DNA from: Metellina segmentata
Taxonomy: Eukaryota; Arthropoda; Arachnida; Araneae; Tetragnathidae
Length of the DNA stretch: 64,000 nt
Direction: 5' to 3'
NCBI GenBank assembly: GCA_947359465.1
Contig: OX375881.1
Coordinates: forward strand, 77,903,914 to 77,967,913
Below the pieces are notes generated by a model. The model was not told the origin of the DNA. It worked only from the letters and a program-made list of their open reading frames with translations, and did not search any database. The position numbers and the translations under genes were made by a program. Positions 11,761-24,359 of this stretch are shown in pieces; position 1 is the first letter of the stretch, and every line of letters starts with the position of its first letter.

Positions 11761-13526
11761 TTGTGAATAATAGAAATAAGCTAATGTACTTTTAAAGTAG
11801 TACCAAATAACCAACTTAAACAAAAGCATTGCAAACTTTTGAATTCTAGATGGCATAAAATAAAGAGTTATAAAATAAATAATGAATTTAATTTTTATCA
11901 GTTTAATACATTTCAAAGAATTCGTCATTAGAACTACATTCTAGACTGGCTATATTTGTAAACTCATACTATTGTATCAAAGACAAAATAAATGCTGTAC
12001 CTGGATATATCCCAAAGTATAACATATATTTTTTCCTGAGGTACAACTGGTTGCCCTTACAAATAAAATAGTCTAGAAAGTAGCATCAGGCTATGTTTAC
12101 ATTAAGATCGTATCATCATTGAGTATAACATATTTTTAACTAACTTTAATAACCCAAAAAAATACAAGTATAATCAGTGAAATTATAAGAATGAAATATG
12201 AAAACTTCAAGGTATTTACTTACCAGAGGACGTATTTAAATTAGTTGTTTTGAAACACAACTAACACCTGTGGATTACCAATCTTTGTGAGAAGGTTGTC
12301 TGGAGGCAATGTTAGCAATATCTAAACTACACTGTGCAAATACACTATATGCAAATATCGGATTTACACCAACTGTTTAACGCGTTAAGTTTTATTTTGC
12401 TTGAATTATACTTAAGAGTAACATATTATGAAAGCAATGAATAAAAGTTTCCCGTATACTTGTATAATAAGCAATATAAATTTATATTAAGATAAAGGTT
12501 ATGATGCGTTTTCAAGGTGTATTTATCACTTAATGCCAATAAGTTACGTGGACATATTTTGCTTTGTAAATATCTCAATGTTCAATTTTTTTTCTATATC
12601 TAATAAAATACAACTGGGCGTAATATAATCTTGCGATAATAAATCATGTATTAATGGCAAACTTTGCTCATTTATTTGACTGAAGCTTCGATTTAACACG
12701 ATTCGTCTAAAAGATGATTAAAAGGCTCAAATGGCACGGTTTTTTTTTATTCCAAAGTTTTAGTTTTGCACCATTGACAAATGTGTTCATAATTTATTTC
12801 AAATAATACTCATATTCTTAATTCTTATCATTATTAATAATTTTGAGTCTTATTCTCAAATTATCATAAATTGTTTTAGAAGGATTTTTTAAAAGTTACT
12901 TTTGAGCAAACTAGATGATAATTTCTGATTGTTATTTTTGCTAATCAATCAAAAGTTTTCCTATTTTTCAAAAAATTTTTTTGATTTTGGAATTTTTAGC
13001 AATTAGTTTATGTGGACAATGAGATGAAACAAGTAGAAAATCTCTGGTCTAATGTATATGTATTCTGGTATTCATATGAAAGAATCGTTTTCGAACGATA
13101 AGACATAATACACGTGTAATGGATTATTTGATAAGTATGTGTTCTTGTTTCCTAGTCAATAGTTTCTGTAAAAAATCAATGGATCATTACAAAATTATAT
13201 TTTTTTGGAAAACATATCCCTTATATTTTATATCTCTCTTTTTCATTTCGATAATTTTTTAAGTTAAATTTTTTTACACACTATTAATAATGATTGTATG
13301 AATATGTAAATACACATGTATATTATTTTTGAACAGTTCGATGCTTCAATTGAAAAGTCTCAGTGATGGTTTTCAATTTTTTAAGAAAACTGCATTTTTC
13401 CAATTCTCTAACTCACCCATGATACCACATTTTAATTTCTATTTCCATGAAAGATATAAGGTTTTTAATTAAATGTAAATTTTATAAAACTATTTGATAC
13501 GGAGTTTGTCATCATGCAAAATGCAA
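11761..13526. other. AT-rich stretch without recognised features
   Basis: Very AT-rich, only short chance frames, no terminal repeats or RNA genes found. Confidence 0.45.
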
Positions 13527-13735
13527 AACGCTACACCAACTATAAATATTGTATAGACAAAAAGATATCAAATGAAGAAAATCATGCCTCGGAAAATAAG
13601 TTTGAAAAATTTATTCTTCAAAACAGAACTTTTAATAAGATTTTATTTTGATTAGCTAACTAATGATTCAAAAAAGCGTTGCACCAACTTTAAATAATGT
13701 ATAGACGAAATCATAACAAATCAAAGATATCCTAC
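13527..13735. repeat. Degenerate direct duplication, about 148-bp period
   Basis: CACCAACTATAAATATTGTATAGAC at 13534 (quoted in part) recurs as CACCAACTTTAAATAATG then TATAGACG at 13682, each followed by a TATCAAATGAAG or AACAAATCAAAG variant. The second copy is incomplete. Confidence 0.55.
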
Positions 13736-14080
13736 TGTTAAGATTGCTACATTTGAAACAATTTGTTCTACTAAAAAAGCAAATGGTTAAAAATATTTCT
13801 TACTTAAGTTCTTAAGTTAGAACATCTAAATTACCAATGATTCAAAGACAAGATTTAGAAATAGCTTCAAGCTACCAACAAATGCGATGCACAAATTTTT
13901 GCACACAAACATTTCGAATTGCAAAAAATAAAGTTTAAAACATCAATGTTTTTTCATCGATAAGCATTAAAATAACTAATGCTTGAAAGAAAATATTTAA
14001 GGACAATGAGCAAAAAAGGAGAGTTAAAATTTTTTTTTTCATATTTAACTCAAACAACCCTATTTATTGCCTTTTAACAA

Positions 14081-14415
14081 CTAACCTAGCTTTTAGTAGC
14101 TTCATAACTGACATTTAAAGTAGTATAACTCTTCATAAATAGTAAATATACATTCGAGTATATAAATATATCCATTTCATTGTATCTAATATGAATACAT
14201 AAAGATTTCAAACCTATTGTTCAAAATTAAAGTGCAATAACCTTTTCGTGAAATAATGAAGTGTCAAACTCCTACCTAGTTTGTTGTAGCTTCAAAACTC
14301 ACATACAAAATAATACAACTTTAAAAAAAAATTAAATGCGTCTTTAAAAATAATACAAATATATTCAGTTCATTGTATCTAAGCGATACGATATGAATAC
14401 ATAAAATCTCACGAA
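14081..14415. repeat. Degenerate tandem duplication, about 190-bp period
   Basis: Paired landmarks are CTAACCTAGCTTTTAGTAGC (14081) with CCTACCTAGTTTGTTGTAGC (14271), and ATCCATTTCATTGTATCTAA with TTCAGTTCATTGTATCTAAG, both followed by ATATGAATACATAAA. No frame is conserved. Confidence 0.65.
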
Positions 14416-14559
14416 AAGCATCTTTCATACTTAAATATCAGTATCCCTTCTTAAAATAACTCACAGCACACATATTTCAGAAATTGTAAAAACACCTACT
14501 TGCATCAATCTGACATTACAAGGAATTCAAGTAATTAAACGTGTTCGAAACACACTCCC

Positions 14560-15010
14560 ACTTAAGTATACACTGTAATATTGGACAACGTACGCGACCT
14601 GACATTTCATCCAGTGAATCCTTCAGCTACAAAGATCAACGCTCACAAGCCTAACGATTTTCAGTTCCGCAAAATAGATCTCACAAATGAGCTTCACCTG
14701 ACACTATATCCACACCTACGCCAGGTCAGAAATGCCATGTAACGTGATTCAATTTACTAAGACCGCTAATGTCACAAACTCCCAGAGGGTGCAAGGCGGT
14801 TATTTGCATGTTAAGTGTAAAGTGAATGGACATGAATGTTAACTCGCTTTGAACTTTAGAACTTAAGTAAACGCACTGTTTATTTACCGCCCTCGCTGTA
14901 ATGGAATGCTGCCATCTGGTTTATTAAGTTTAGGGTTGTGTGAGTGTGAGGTTGGATTGGACAGTGTTGAGGTGTTCGCTTGGTAGTAGCAGAAGTAGCA
15001 GACAGCTTCA
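14560..15010. other. GC-richer island in AT-rich surroundings
   Basis: This block is visibly richer in G and C than its flanks (for example CCGCCCTCGCTGTAATGG near 14888) and lacks repeats and long frames. It could be a conserved regulatory element, an untranslated exon or old unique DNA. I cannot tell which from the sequence. Confidence 0.3.
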
Positions 15011-16339
15011 TTCTTTAGACATAAAAATTGTATCAATCTCTTTTTAATTTTTTTAATATGATATTATTTTGTAAAGCTATAGTTTATTTTAAAATAACCT
15101 TTATTATTTATATTTGTTAGTACATTTCAATTGCATATTTTAAAATATTTTAAAATATAAAATCTTTATTTTATTTTGTAACCATTCTCAAGATTTCCCT
15201 TTAGCATAACTGTGATAAAAGTAATTCCTTAGAATCTAGAGAAAGCCTCGCAGGCACTTTTTGATAAAATAAATTCGATTTTTTTATAAATGACATGCAC
15301 ACATTTTTACAACTTACGATTTTATTTCAAGCATCCGTTAGGTTGCAAAAGTTTATTTAATAAATTTTTTTATATCTTGTAAACTAAATATTTCGTCAAG
15401 AAACGCTTTAATCTATTTAAATTATATTTTTTAAACAGTATATTAATCTTAGCTTTTTTGCATAAAAAAACTCCAAACTTTATGTTTAAGGATATTTAGC
15501 ACATTTACATTTTTTTTGTGAAAAGTGTTTTTGCAATCAAATTAGCTGAATAGAAAAAAGTCTATTTCATAAAGCGGTTTTGTTTACTTATTTTAAAATG
15601 GCGTAAAATACTTTAATCTAATTTTTTATTGGATATAAGTATTTGAGACTTTTTAAAACTAGAACTGCAATTTTAAAAAACATATTTTACACTGCACTTT
15701 AATTGAAGTACAAATATTTTTTTACAATGCCCATATATGCAATAAGGACGTAACTAAATTTTGCACGTACACCAATGTTTACTTAAAATTCTTCTATGGA
15801 AATGTAATGTTACACTTTTGCTAATCATACTCAATTTTCAAACACTTTGCTAAAGATACATCTGCTAATTTAAAACAAGCTTGTTACAATCTTATAAATG
15901 ATTTAACAAATGTAATATTAAACACAATAATCGATTCCTTACATTTACTCTCCACATTCAAAACTAATGAAAGAAAGGGCTCTTTAAATCTGATTTTTTT
16001 TATATATAAACTGTAAGAAATTTCTCCATGGAAACTATTTTGTATAAAACTACATCTAGTATAAAAATTTTTAAATAATGATACATTACATAAACAATTC
16101 AACAGTTTTAAGAACCACTTTTATGTATCCTTACAAAAAAACTTTAAAATGTATTAAGAACATATTGTTTTCTAAGGTGATTGAGCTAAGCAGAAACTCA
16201 TGGAGTGTAGAATTTCGAGAAATATAAGGGCATTTACATGATGATTATCAAAACATTGCCATTTTTGTAATATATTAAAAACATTTAGTGCTATTTAATT
16301 GCTATCAAAAAATATTATTCTAATTGTTTGACATGGTAG
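15011..16339. other. Very AT-rich stretch
   Basis: Long A and T runs with short chance frames only. Confidence 0.45.
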
Positions 16340-17090
16340 GCGTTAATTAGTATGTATCAATCTGTACAGTAAAATTTTGTTAATGAGCTTTTGCTCTAAA
16401 TCGACAGTATACGAGCATTTTTTTTAATTAATTACATTTCACTTAAATATTGACTAGAATTGTGATGACAAATACAAACTTTTAGAAACAACATTCCCTA
16501 TTAAACACTTTCATTTCCTTACATAAGATCGAGTATATCTGTATATTGGATGTTTAGAAATAATATTTTTTCCACCAAAATATTTATAATTTTTATTTCT
16601 CATTGCGAAAATTAATACTTATTCAGTAGATATATGTTTAGCAAAATTTTTATTTTGTGAGTTAATTAGTTTATGTACAAAGCGGACTGTCCATTAGTAA
16701 TTAAAAAAATTAATTACACCTCTTTTGAATTATGCATAGTAATGTCACAAGAGCTAGAATCTATAAAAATAAACATTCCCAATCGATATTTGCATCGACT
16801 GTTTACAAAACAATTAGCACTATAAAAGGCGTATAATACTTATGCGACGTAAAATTAATACTTAATCTCTAGATAGTTGTGCAATGAAATTTTTCTTTTG
16901 TCTGTTAATGAGTATATGCTTTAAGTCTACGGTATAAAAATATTTTTTGAAATTTAATTACATCAACATTAAATTACTATATGTGTAATACTACAGTGTA
17001 TAATGCAATATTTTTAAATAAAAATTCCTATCTATCCTTTACATTTATTTACATAAGATCGATTATACATCTCAACACTTTCACATCTAT
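16340..17090. repeat. Degenerate tandem repeat, about 240-280 bp period, three copies
   Basis: Three copies of a GTTAAT(G/T)AG block start at 16380, 16661 and 16903, each followed within 60 bases by a TTAATTACA(T/C) block. TTACATAAGATCGAGTATA near 16520 recurs as TTACATAAGATCGATTATA near 17049. An extra partial block (CGTTAATTAGTATGTATC) lies at 16341. Copies differ greatly in length, indicating age. Confidence 0.6.
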
Positions 17091-18112
17091 GCTTAGTATG
17101 GAATAGCCTTAAGCATTTTGCAAACAGCGAAAACCCTCCCTATTCATCTTCCTCTTAGTTCATCCAAAAAAGATTTCCTCCCTCTTCACGTTCTTTTTCA
17201 TTTATACACAAAACTTACATTTCAGTTCTGCGTGGAATAGAAAAAGTATAAACCAGCAAAAAGTTCCCTCACTTTCCATTGCAGCTGTCAAGTTCTCTTT
17301 TATAATAATTTATTAACTTCTTTGTTACTATTTTAAATAGACGGAAAAACTCCAACTCGTTTACGAAAAAGGTCCAGCTTGCAAAGTATTTCGATCATTT
17401 ACGAGTTTGCTCGAAATTTAATACTCAATCTGTATGCCGGTGTGAAACTTTGCCGTCAACTGTGAAAGAAGAGGCAAAAAAAATAAATCTTGTCAGCAGT
17501 AAAACAGCTGAGTGCGTTTGGACTTTATGGGGTAGAAAAGACAGAAGTAATATTTTTCGCTCAGAAGAATGATTTTAGCTTCTTAAAAACAAGTGAGGAA
17601 CTGTCTTTTACTTGTATGAAAAGAAGTTTAAAATCTATTATTGGTAACAAAAACAAAACGACTAATACACGTATAGAATTTTTTTTTAAGAATTACATTC
17701 GTGATATGAATTGTTTTTACAGCTGCGTTGGCAGTACTGGCTGAGGTTGCCATAAAAGTTTATGGCACTTTAATAAATGTCTTCGGCTATTTCAATTTGC
17801 TTACGTCGAAAGCTTGACAATTTTTCATTTTATTTTGTTTTAGTTATGTGTGTTCTTTTATATTGTTTGTACTGTCATTTTTGAGAAAATCGAATTGTCT
17901 AGTTGAGGTAACATTTTGTATGGAAAATATATTGATTGATTTTGTAACAGAGTTCGTTCCGAAATTCTTCACCTCTCCATGTGTTCTATAGACTTGAAAG
18001 AAAGTAGATCAAGCATTGCTATTGAGGTTTCCAAAAGCGTGATCAGCATGTACACTAGCAGTCACGTGACTATTTTTATCGCTTAGATTGAAGCTATAAC
18101 AACTTATGGCAG
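17091..18112. other. Unassigned stretch
   Basis: Holds an 84-codon plus-strand frame (17490-17744) with no recognised similarity. No element ends seen. Confidence 0.4.
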
Positions 18113-18180
18113 GTTATATATGTGAATATTCCAATAGCATGGATTATATTTCAATACAATGGAATATTCACATATATAAC
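18113..18180. repeat. Hairpin: 20-bp perfect inverted repeat, 28-base loop
   Basis: Left arm 18113-18132 is GTTATATATGTGAATATTCC and right arm 18161-18180 is its exact reverse complement. One further A-T pair extends it inward to 21 bp. It could be a small MITE core or a transcript hairpin. No flanking target duplication was identified. Confidence 0.85.
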
Positions 18181-19809
18181 ATATAGTGGGGACAAATTTA
18201 GTGAACTCGTAAATTTCACGTGCTATATGTCGCATTGACCATTGAGATGATCAAGAAAATGATGTCTGTGTTCTACCGTCCAGTGGAATAATAAGATTAG
18301 GAACATTCGTTTCTACCAGAAGACGAATGTACTCAAAGGGTCAAGTTGCTACTTCAATTGGCACTTGATCCTGGATTTTCCGTCTTCGGTGTCCATAGTG
18401 GAAGAGAATGAATAGCATAGAGTGCGATCACATGCCAAGAGTGAGATCGTGAGGCATAATGGCATGAGTGATTCCTATGTAACATGTGACAGGTGGTGAA
18501 ATATTCAAAGAAGGTGATTTCCATGTCCATTTGTCCAGCGATTTGTTAAATGTTTTTTAACCTCATAATCAAGATTTTAATAAATTCGTGTTTTTATTTC
18601 ATCACCGAGTTCTATTACCACGTGACAATATTGACGTAAAATACTATATAATCTATATATTACGCTGATTAATTTTGTATCAACATTTCGTGTTAAATAA
18701 ACTATTTTATTAAAACTCAAAATAGTTCAGAGTCAAATGTGAATAATATATAAAGTCAACTTATATTTAAATGCAAGTTCTGAAAAACATTTTTCTCATT
18801 TTTTTATCAATACAATTAAGTGTTGCAATCATTAATTCTACTTTAGTTCCTGTATACAGTTAGTTTTGCTTAGAAATTCAAATTGCTTGAAATATCATTT
18901 TCTCCCTTTTTTCGATATAAAACATTTCCATGCGTTTGGGTTTAGATTATGTATATTAAGCTTTTGTGAGACATCTCCTCTGAAATACATCTGTCTGCTA
19001 AGGAATCAATAGCAAATACATCAAAAAGTGACGAAGACCGAGTAGAAATAACAGTCAATAATAGCTACTATTTACTTCTCAATGCCCAAAGGTACTGAAC
19101 AATAAATCACAATCAAGATTTTTGCTGACATCTTAAAGATTAATTTCTCTCTGAAAATGACATCCCGAAGGAAAAAGTTGGCTAGAACATTGAGAGTTTG
19201 GTAAACTGTATTACCTTTTCTGAGGATATAATGGGTATTTTGTTGCTATATGGAGGCCGCACGTATTGACAGAATACGGAAATATATATATATATAGATA
19301 TCGATTTCCTACTCAATCAAACTATTTTAGTGAAATACATTCTAAGGTAAATACCAAGAGTTCTATGAAGAAAATAATTAAAGGATAGTCAATAAAAATT
19401 ATTTAAATATAATGTCAATAAACTATCCGATTACCTCTACAAACCTTTTGTGAACATCCAGTATACTTGTAGGAAAAATTAAACATGCCTTTCTATAACG
19501 CAATCAAAAATTACCTGCGTAAAAAGTGTCTAATTTATTAAAATGTTTTTTATTTTAGCAATTATATATATATTTATGTATTAGAATTACTAACAACTCA
19601 CACCTCTTATTGTAAGAGGAAGTTGGAAATTCATAATTTTTATGATATAAAGAGGTAATCAAAGGGAACTTTAAAACTAAGTATAGCTCCAAAGAAATAG
19701 ATTTAAGTTACTCTTTACCTTCTAAGGGTCACGAGCTTAAAAGAAATGTATATTTTTTTCGCCCAATATTATAAATGATGGTAAACGTCTATGGTTGAAA
19801 TAATCCTAT
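18181..19809. other. Unassigned stretch
   Basis: The part up to about 18560 has more balanced composition but no frame I recognise. The rest is AT-rich, with a short TA run near 19285 and another near 19563. Confidence 0.4.
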
Positions 19810-20063
19810 AGGAAAAATTATATTGGTCAAGGTAATCAAAATTGATTAGAAGAAATCCAGGGAAGTCAGCAGGATTCAGAATGCGTTTTACCTGTAAACC
19901 ACTTCAGAAGGTTAAATACAGTAAAATAATCCAGTGGTTGAAAAGACTCAATTTTCAAAATCATGCACTTCCTCGCAACCTTTCTTTGACCTTGTGGACT
20001 TTACGAGATTACACAGTATTTTACTGTTGCTTACATCCTTCACCACACGACTAAGCAACTAGA
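19810..20063 (+). repeat. Dispersed repeat family, copy 1
   Basis: It begins TTATATTGGTCAA and contains TAGAAGAAATCCAGGGAAG, a CCAGTGG segment and ATCATGCACTTCCTC. The same landmarks recur at 20330-20485 and partly at 21598-21680 and 46595-46700. The 70-codon frame 19842-20054 lies within it and is not conserved in the other copies. Family unknown; possibly an old non-autonomous element. Confidence 0.45.
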
Positions 20064-20316
20064 TATCGTAACTCAAAGTGCAAAAGGTCTTATGTCTAAA
20101 AGCTGCATATTTCAGGAGAGCAAAAGAAAAAATCAGTTTCCTTGAGATGATTCTATTTTGTTATATACGTTTGGTTGTAACTTTTATGTGATCAGTTGAT
20201 GACATAAGAGATTTTGCCAAAAGGTGGGAATCACCAAATGCGGCATATAGCAATAGTATAAGAAAAAATGGAATTTTTGACATACGACCTTTTGCACTTT
20301 GAGTGACAGTATATTC
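20064..20316. mobile_element. MITE with terminal inverted repeats, about 250 bp
   Basis: ACTCAAAGTGCAAAAGGTC at 20071-20089 is repeated exactly in inverse at the right side (20286-20304), with further partial pairing (TATGTC). TA occurs outside both arms, consistent with Tc1/mariner-type insertion. The interior has a second imperfect palindrome around TGATCAGTTGATGACATAAG and no frame. It sits between two copies of a dispersed repeat. Confidence 0.75.
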
Positions 20317-20329
20317 ATTAAATTATTCC

Positions 20330-20485
20330 TCAGTAAGATTATATTGGTTAAAAAGATAAAACCTAGTTAGAAGGCATCCAGGGAAGGCTCCATATTGCAG
20401 AACTTAGCATGCTTATGAATCCTTGGGTTAAATGATCTCAAAATACTCCACTGAATTATGTGGCACCATTTTCAATACCTTGAGA
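20330..20485 (+). repeat. Dispersed repeat family, copy 2 (partial)
   Basis: Starts ATTATATTGGTTAA, then TAGAAGGCATCCAGGGAAGG, a CCACTG segment and CATTTTCAATACCTTGAG. It lines up with 19810-20063 in the same order. Confidence 0.45.
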
Positions 20486-20488
20486 TTA

Positions 20489-21140
20489 TCTATATATATA
20501 ATTCTCTTACGTGGCACGCAAAAAAGACGTTATTTGTTTTCGCGTTTTGGCAACATTGTACGATTCTTTGTTTATCCCAAAGCCTCGCGCTTCAATTGAA
20601 TTTATAGCGTTATCGGATGAAATTTTATTGAATAAAAAAAGAATTTTAGTCGAGCTGTTGCAGTAAATAATAGAAATCAAAGAAAACGGAGGATCTTTTC
20701 AGGGTCATTTACAAAAAAAGTCCGTTTCGGGGCAAACTATTATAGTTCAAGAAGACGCTTGCATTACAACTTTCAACAACAAACTCAATGAAAAAGCGTG
20801 TGTGGCTCGAGTACTGGGTAAATGTACACACAACCAACATGCTGGGTTTTCAATTTACATATCAACGCTCACATTTCGAGTCAAAATTTGCTCAACGTTT
20901 CCATTTGAATTCTGATTCCAGAGGTACTGTAAATATCTTTTCTGATAAACAACATACAATTTAGATTTGAAAAATATTTTTTTGGAATATCATATTTTGT
21001 TAACAATTCCTTCTGCTAGGACACATGTCTTCATTGATGCGAGCGAAGCGAGCATAGGTTCGCGCAGCGAACCAATGAGGATTGCGAAGGAATCCTCTGG
21101 GGGTTGGCGAGCGTTAGCTAGCAGGGGGCGGGCCCCCTAG
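20489..21140 (+). mobile_element. Non-autonomous Helitron, both ends present
   Basis: The 5' end is A|TCTATATATATAATTCTC at 20489. The 3' end is GCAGGGGGCGGGCCCCCTAG|T, a GC-rich hairpin ending CTAG at 21140, inserted between A and T as Helitrons do. The last 110 bases hold a run of short hairpins, including GGTTCGCGCAGCGAACC and GGATTGCGAAGGAATCC, equivalent to those in the tail of the element at 7724-8250. No Rep/HUH motif or helicase is visible. The interior has a long frame described separately. Confidence 0.75.
20502..20915 (+). pseudogene. Unrecognised coding-like frame inside the Helitron
   Basis: The frame is open for 54 codons from 20502, has one TAA at 20664-20666, then stays open for 82 codons to TGA at 20913. 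Segments include IPKPRASIEFIALSDEILL, KKRILVELLQ, then IIEIKENGGSFQGH and CITTFNNKLNEKACVARVL. Composition looks protein-like for AT-rich DNA. There is no ATG at a natural start. I do not recognise the product; it may be a captured host gene fragment, remains of a Helitron protein, or chance. Confidence 0.35.
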
Positions 21141-21597
21141 TCCTCTATATTTTCGTTAAGAAATATGTGACTAAACGTTTTGAGTAAAAATTCTTCAAAT
21201 GTATAATTATAATGAATATTCCACATTATAGACATAAAAAGAATGAAGTATCCTATACGTCCGAGAAGATAGCCTATACGTCAATGTTTTTGCAGAGTAA
21301 CTTAGGAGTTAAATCATACAAATGTAACAAATGAATTCCATGTTTTAGGGGGAAATGTGTTCATTTTACTGTATTAGAATTATTGTATCACGAATCACAT
21401 TCTATTGCATCATGAATTGTTTTTTCAAATCTCGGAGTATAACTCAAATATGTTTTTAAGATTCAATTAATTTTTTAGTATGGAATAAGTAACTAATGAA
21501 AAGAGTTGAAAAAGCAAAATGGTACATCAGGGGTGCTCAGAAATAGATATAACACACTCTTATATAAATGCTGCAAAACTATTACAATAAAATCACA
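21141..21597. other. Unassigned stretch after the Helitron
   Basis: Begins TCCTCTATATTTTCG directly after the Helitron end, which could itself be another Helitron 5' start, but no partner 3' end was seen. Confidence 0.3.
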
Positions 21598-21680
21598 CGA
21601 CTCTTTATTTTCAACATCATGCACTTCCTCTGCATCATTACTTTGAGGAAATCTCGCCACAAAAAAATAGTGAAATCATA
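21598..21680 (+). repeat. Dispersed repeat family, copy 3 (fragment)
   Basis: ATTTTCAACATCATGCACTTCCTC followed by a TTTGAGGAAATCTCG segment (quoted in parts) matches the 3' half of the copy at 19810-20063. Confidence 0.35.
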
Positions 21681-24359
21681 GTAATAGCTATAATGGATCA
21701 GCTTTCGGAAATGACCGTATTTCGGAACTGTTCCTATTATTTCTGATGAAAATTCTTTCTTCCGTTCTACAGAATGCTTACATATTGTCCAAAAGAGAAA
21801 ATTCTAAGAATTGTTCGGAACAACTATTGTTGGCTCAATCGGGCTGGAATCTTAGGTTAGACACAATAAGCTATACAACTCACTCCAGTTCTGCCTTTAG
21901 ATTAAAGATCTTGATCCTTATTTTGATGGTAACGAAGCATCTTTGAAGTGGTCTCAATAAAATAAGCAAAATAACTTTTTTGTCATTAATTTTTTTTATA
22001 GTTTTTACTTTTATTCTGAACTATTGAAAATGAGGAAAGTTGAATACATTTATTCTTACATTGAATAAAGTATAAATCTTGGATTTGGAAATGACGCGCG
22101 GTTTAATGATGTTTTAGAAATCAATGAAGTACTTTCTTCATGGATAGAATATTTCGATAATTATTTCAGCATTTAAAGTTTACGTTGTTGTTTGTAGCTC
22201 TTATTTTAATATTTTTTGGTTTCAGGTAAGAAATTCTTAATAACTTCCATCGAACATTGTGAGCAAAATGGTTTGGTTCTGAAAGTCAGCATTGGTAAGA
22301 AGTTTATTCATGACATTTAGTATTATTATTGTATTAAATTGCTCTGCATTGCGTTTAAAAACAATATTTGGTTTTTCCTAATAATAGATAAAGCATTTTA
22401 AGAGTAAAATAAAATCTATTTATAATAGTTTTTGTCTACAGATTTTCAATCCAATTATGTAAGAATGATTTAACCTATATTAGTTTTTACCTTACTCTGA
22501 AAAACCTATTGAAAGATAAAAACATTGAAACAATACATCATTTTCGAGGTAAATATTTTTTTAAGGGGAACTAGCGATAAAGATTTCATTTCTTGCTGTT
22601 GTAAAATTTAAAAAAGGTGTAATTATCTTTGTTTATAAACATTAATTGAAGTATGGTTTAATTTTTTTTCTTTAAACTGTGTGTATTAATAGTTTTACTC
22701 ATAGCGATCACTAAATTTAAATTATTGAATTCAATTTCAAATATATGTATACGTCTAATTTGTTTCCTTTAAAACCGTAATCTAATTTTAATATTTAATT
22801 TATAAGGAACGCAATAATGCTTTGATGTTTTTTGCTATTTTTTTAGCATAATGATAAAAAGTTTATGGTATTATTTTTTAAGAATGTGTAAGAAAATCTT
22901 CAATGTAAAATAATAACAAAAAGCATCTGTCTAAGTTCCTTATGAATTATAATGACCACGAATATTACTGCAGAGGATATATAATAATTTATAAGAGATC
23001 AAATATTTTTTTTAGAATTGATAATTAAACATAGTTTTATAGTATTATAGAAGTTATTCGAATTTATTTCAAACATAAAAAGTATTGCAGTGGATTCAGT
23101 ATAAAAAATCTGCTGCTCTTAAGGCATATTATTCTTACCACTTCTTTTTTTAGTTCAAAAACTCTACTACTAAAATATAGTATTCCTACCACTTCTTTGT
23201 TGAAATCCCAATATTCTCTTACTACTACTTTTATTTTGAACATAAAGAACACAAAAGATCCATATAGTAAATTTGGTATAAAGTATGTACTCTGCTTGCA
23301 ATAAATTTTCCGAAGAAATACAGGGCCATTCTCAACTACCTTTTGCGCCACAAATAAGAACTTTAATTCATCAAACGAAATTCCACAAAGCCAAGTCAAA
23401 AAACATAAAGATGGACAGCTACAGCTCTCCCTTCCAGCTTCCAGCCAAAAAAAAAAAAAAAAAAACTCTCAAATCATGAAGGATTTTAGAATATATTTGA
23501 CATGACAACGACGCCATATGCACAAAAAAAAACTTTTTATTCCAAACCAAGCTGATGTACGTGCTGGGAACTGGAAAACGTGTTCGTATATCTCTTACCA
23601 GTCGGGTCATGCGTTGAAGAACATTTCGTGAAAAACTTGAGGGAATTTCTTTTTCAAAAGCGTTTATTATACATTACTTTAATACTCCTCAGATGCTGCA
23701 TACATGGACAAAAAGAAGTGGAGCGAAATGCATGAAAAGGTCTTGCCGCTCTAGAAGTTGAGTTCAGAGTTACATTTTTGAATAAAAAAGCAACTGTTTG
23801 TGTTTCTCCTAGAGTATATTTGTTTCCTATGTTGACAGAATTAAAAGTCCGAGATAAAAACACCTCCAGGTGGTTTCAACGGGATCTTTTCCGTCTAGAT
23901 CTGGCCAATCTAGCACAATATACCTCGTCATGAAGATGCTGCCAATCTTTTCAGGATTATAAGATCAAGATCATCAGTTTTTCTAATAACGAGATACATA
24001 TTGGATAACAGCCATCACGGCGTAAAGTTACAATATAAAATTTATTTATTTAAACAAAATGATATTGTTTGGTATCGATCTAATGTGAAATTTTCCACAG
24101 ATTTCAAATCCATTCAAATTTTTACTCTATCTTTAACGATCCAGGAGATAGAAAAAATAACTACATAACCCCAGTTAAAACTTTGTGCTTTCGTCCGCTG
24201 AAAAATCGTTCCTAGCAAAATGAAATGGAAACATGGAAAAAATAAATTTCGAATCTGACATATTGTTATGGTGTTCTTATTCTAAAGAAAACAATAGTAA
24301 TTAAAATCCATTAAATTTATTTAAAATGTTCTAGATCGATTTTTGTATTCGGGCTTTAT
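21681..24359. other. AT-rich stretch without recognised genes
   Basis: Contains an A run at 23449-23464 and a 111-codon minus-strand frame at 23064-23399, rich in Phe, Lys and Val and without recognised similarity. The repeated ACCACTTCTTT and TACTACT blocks at 23140-23230 suggest a decayed simple repeat. Nothing else could be supported. Confidence 0.4.

Noticed and set aside
23064..23399. 111-codon minus-strand frame as a gene
   Set aside because: Low-complexity Phe/Val/Lys composition over a decayed simple repeat, with no recognised motif.
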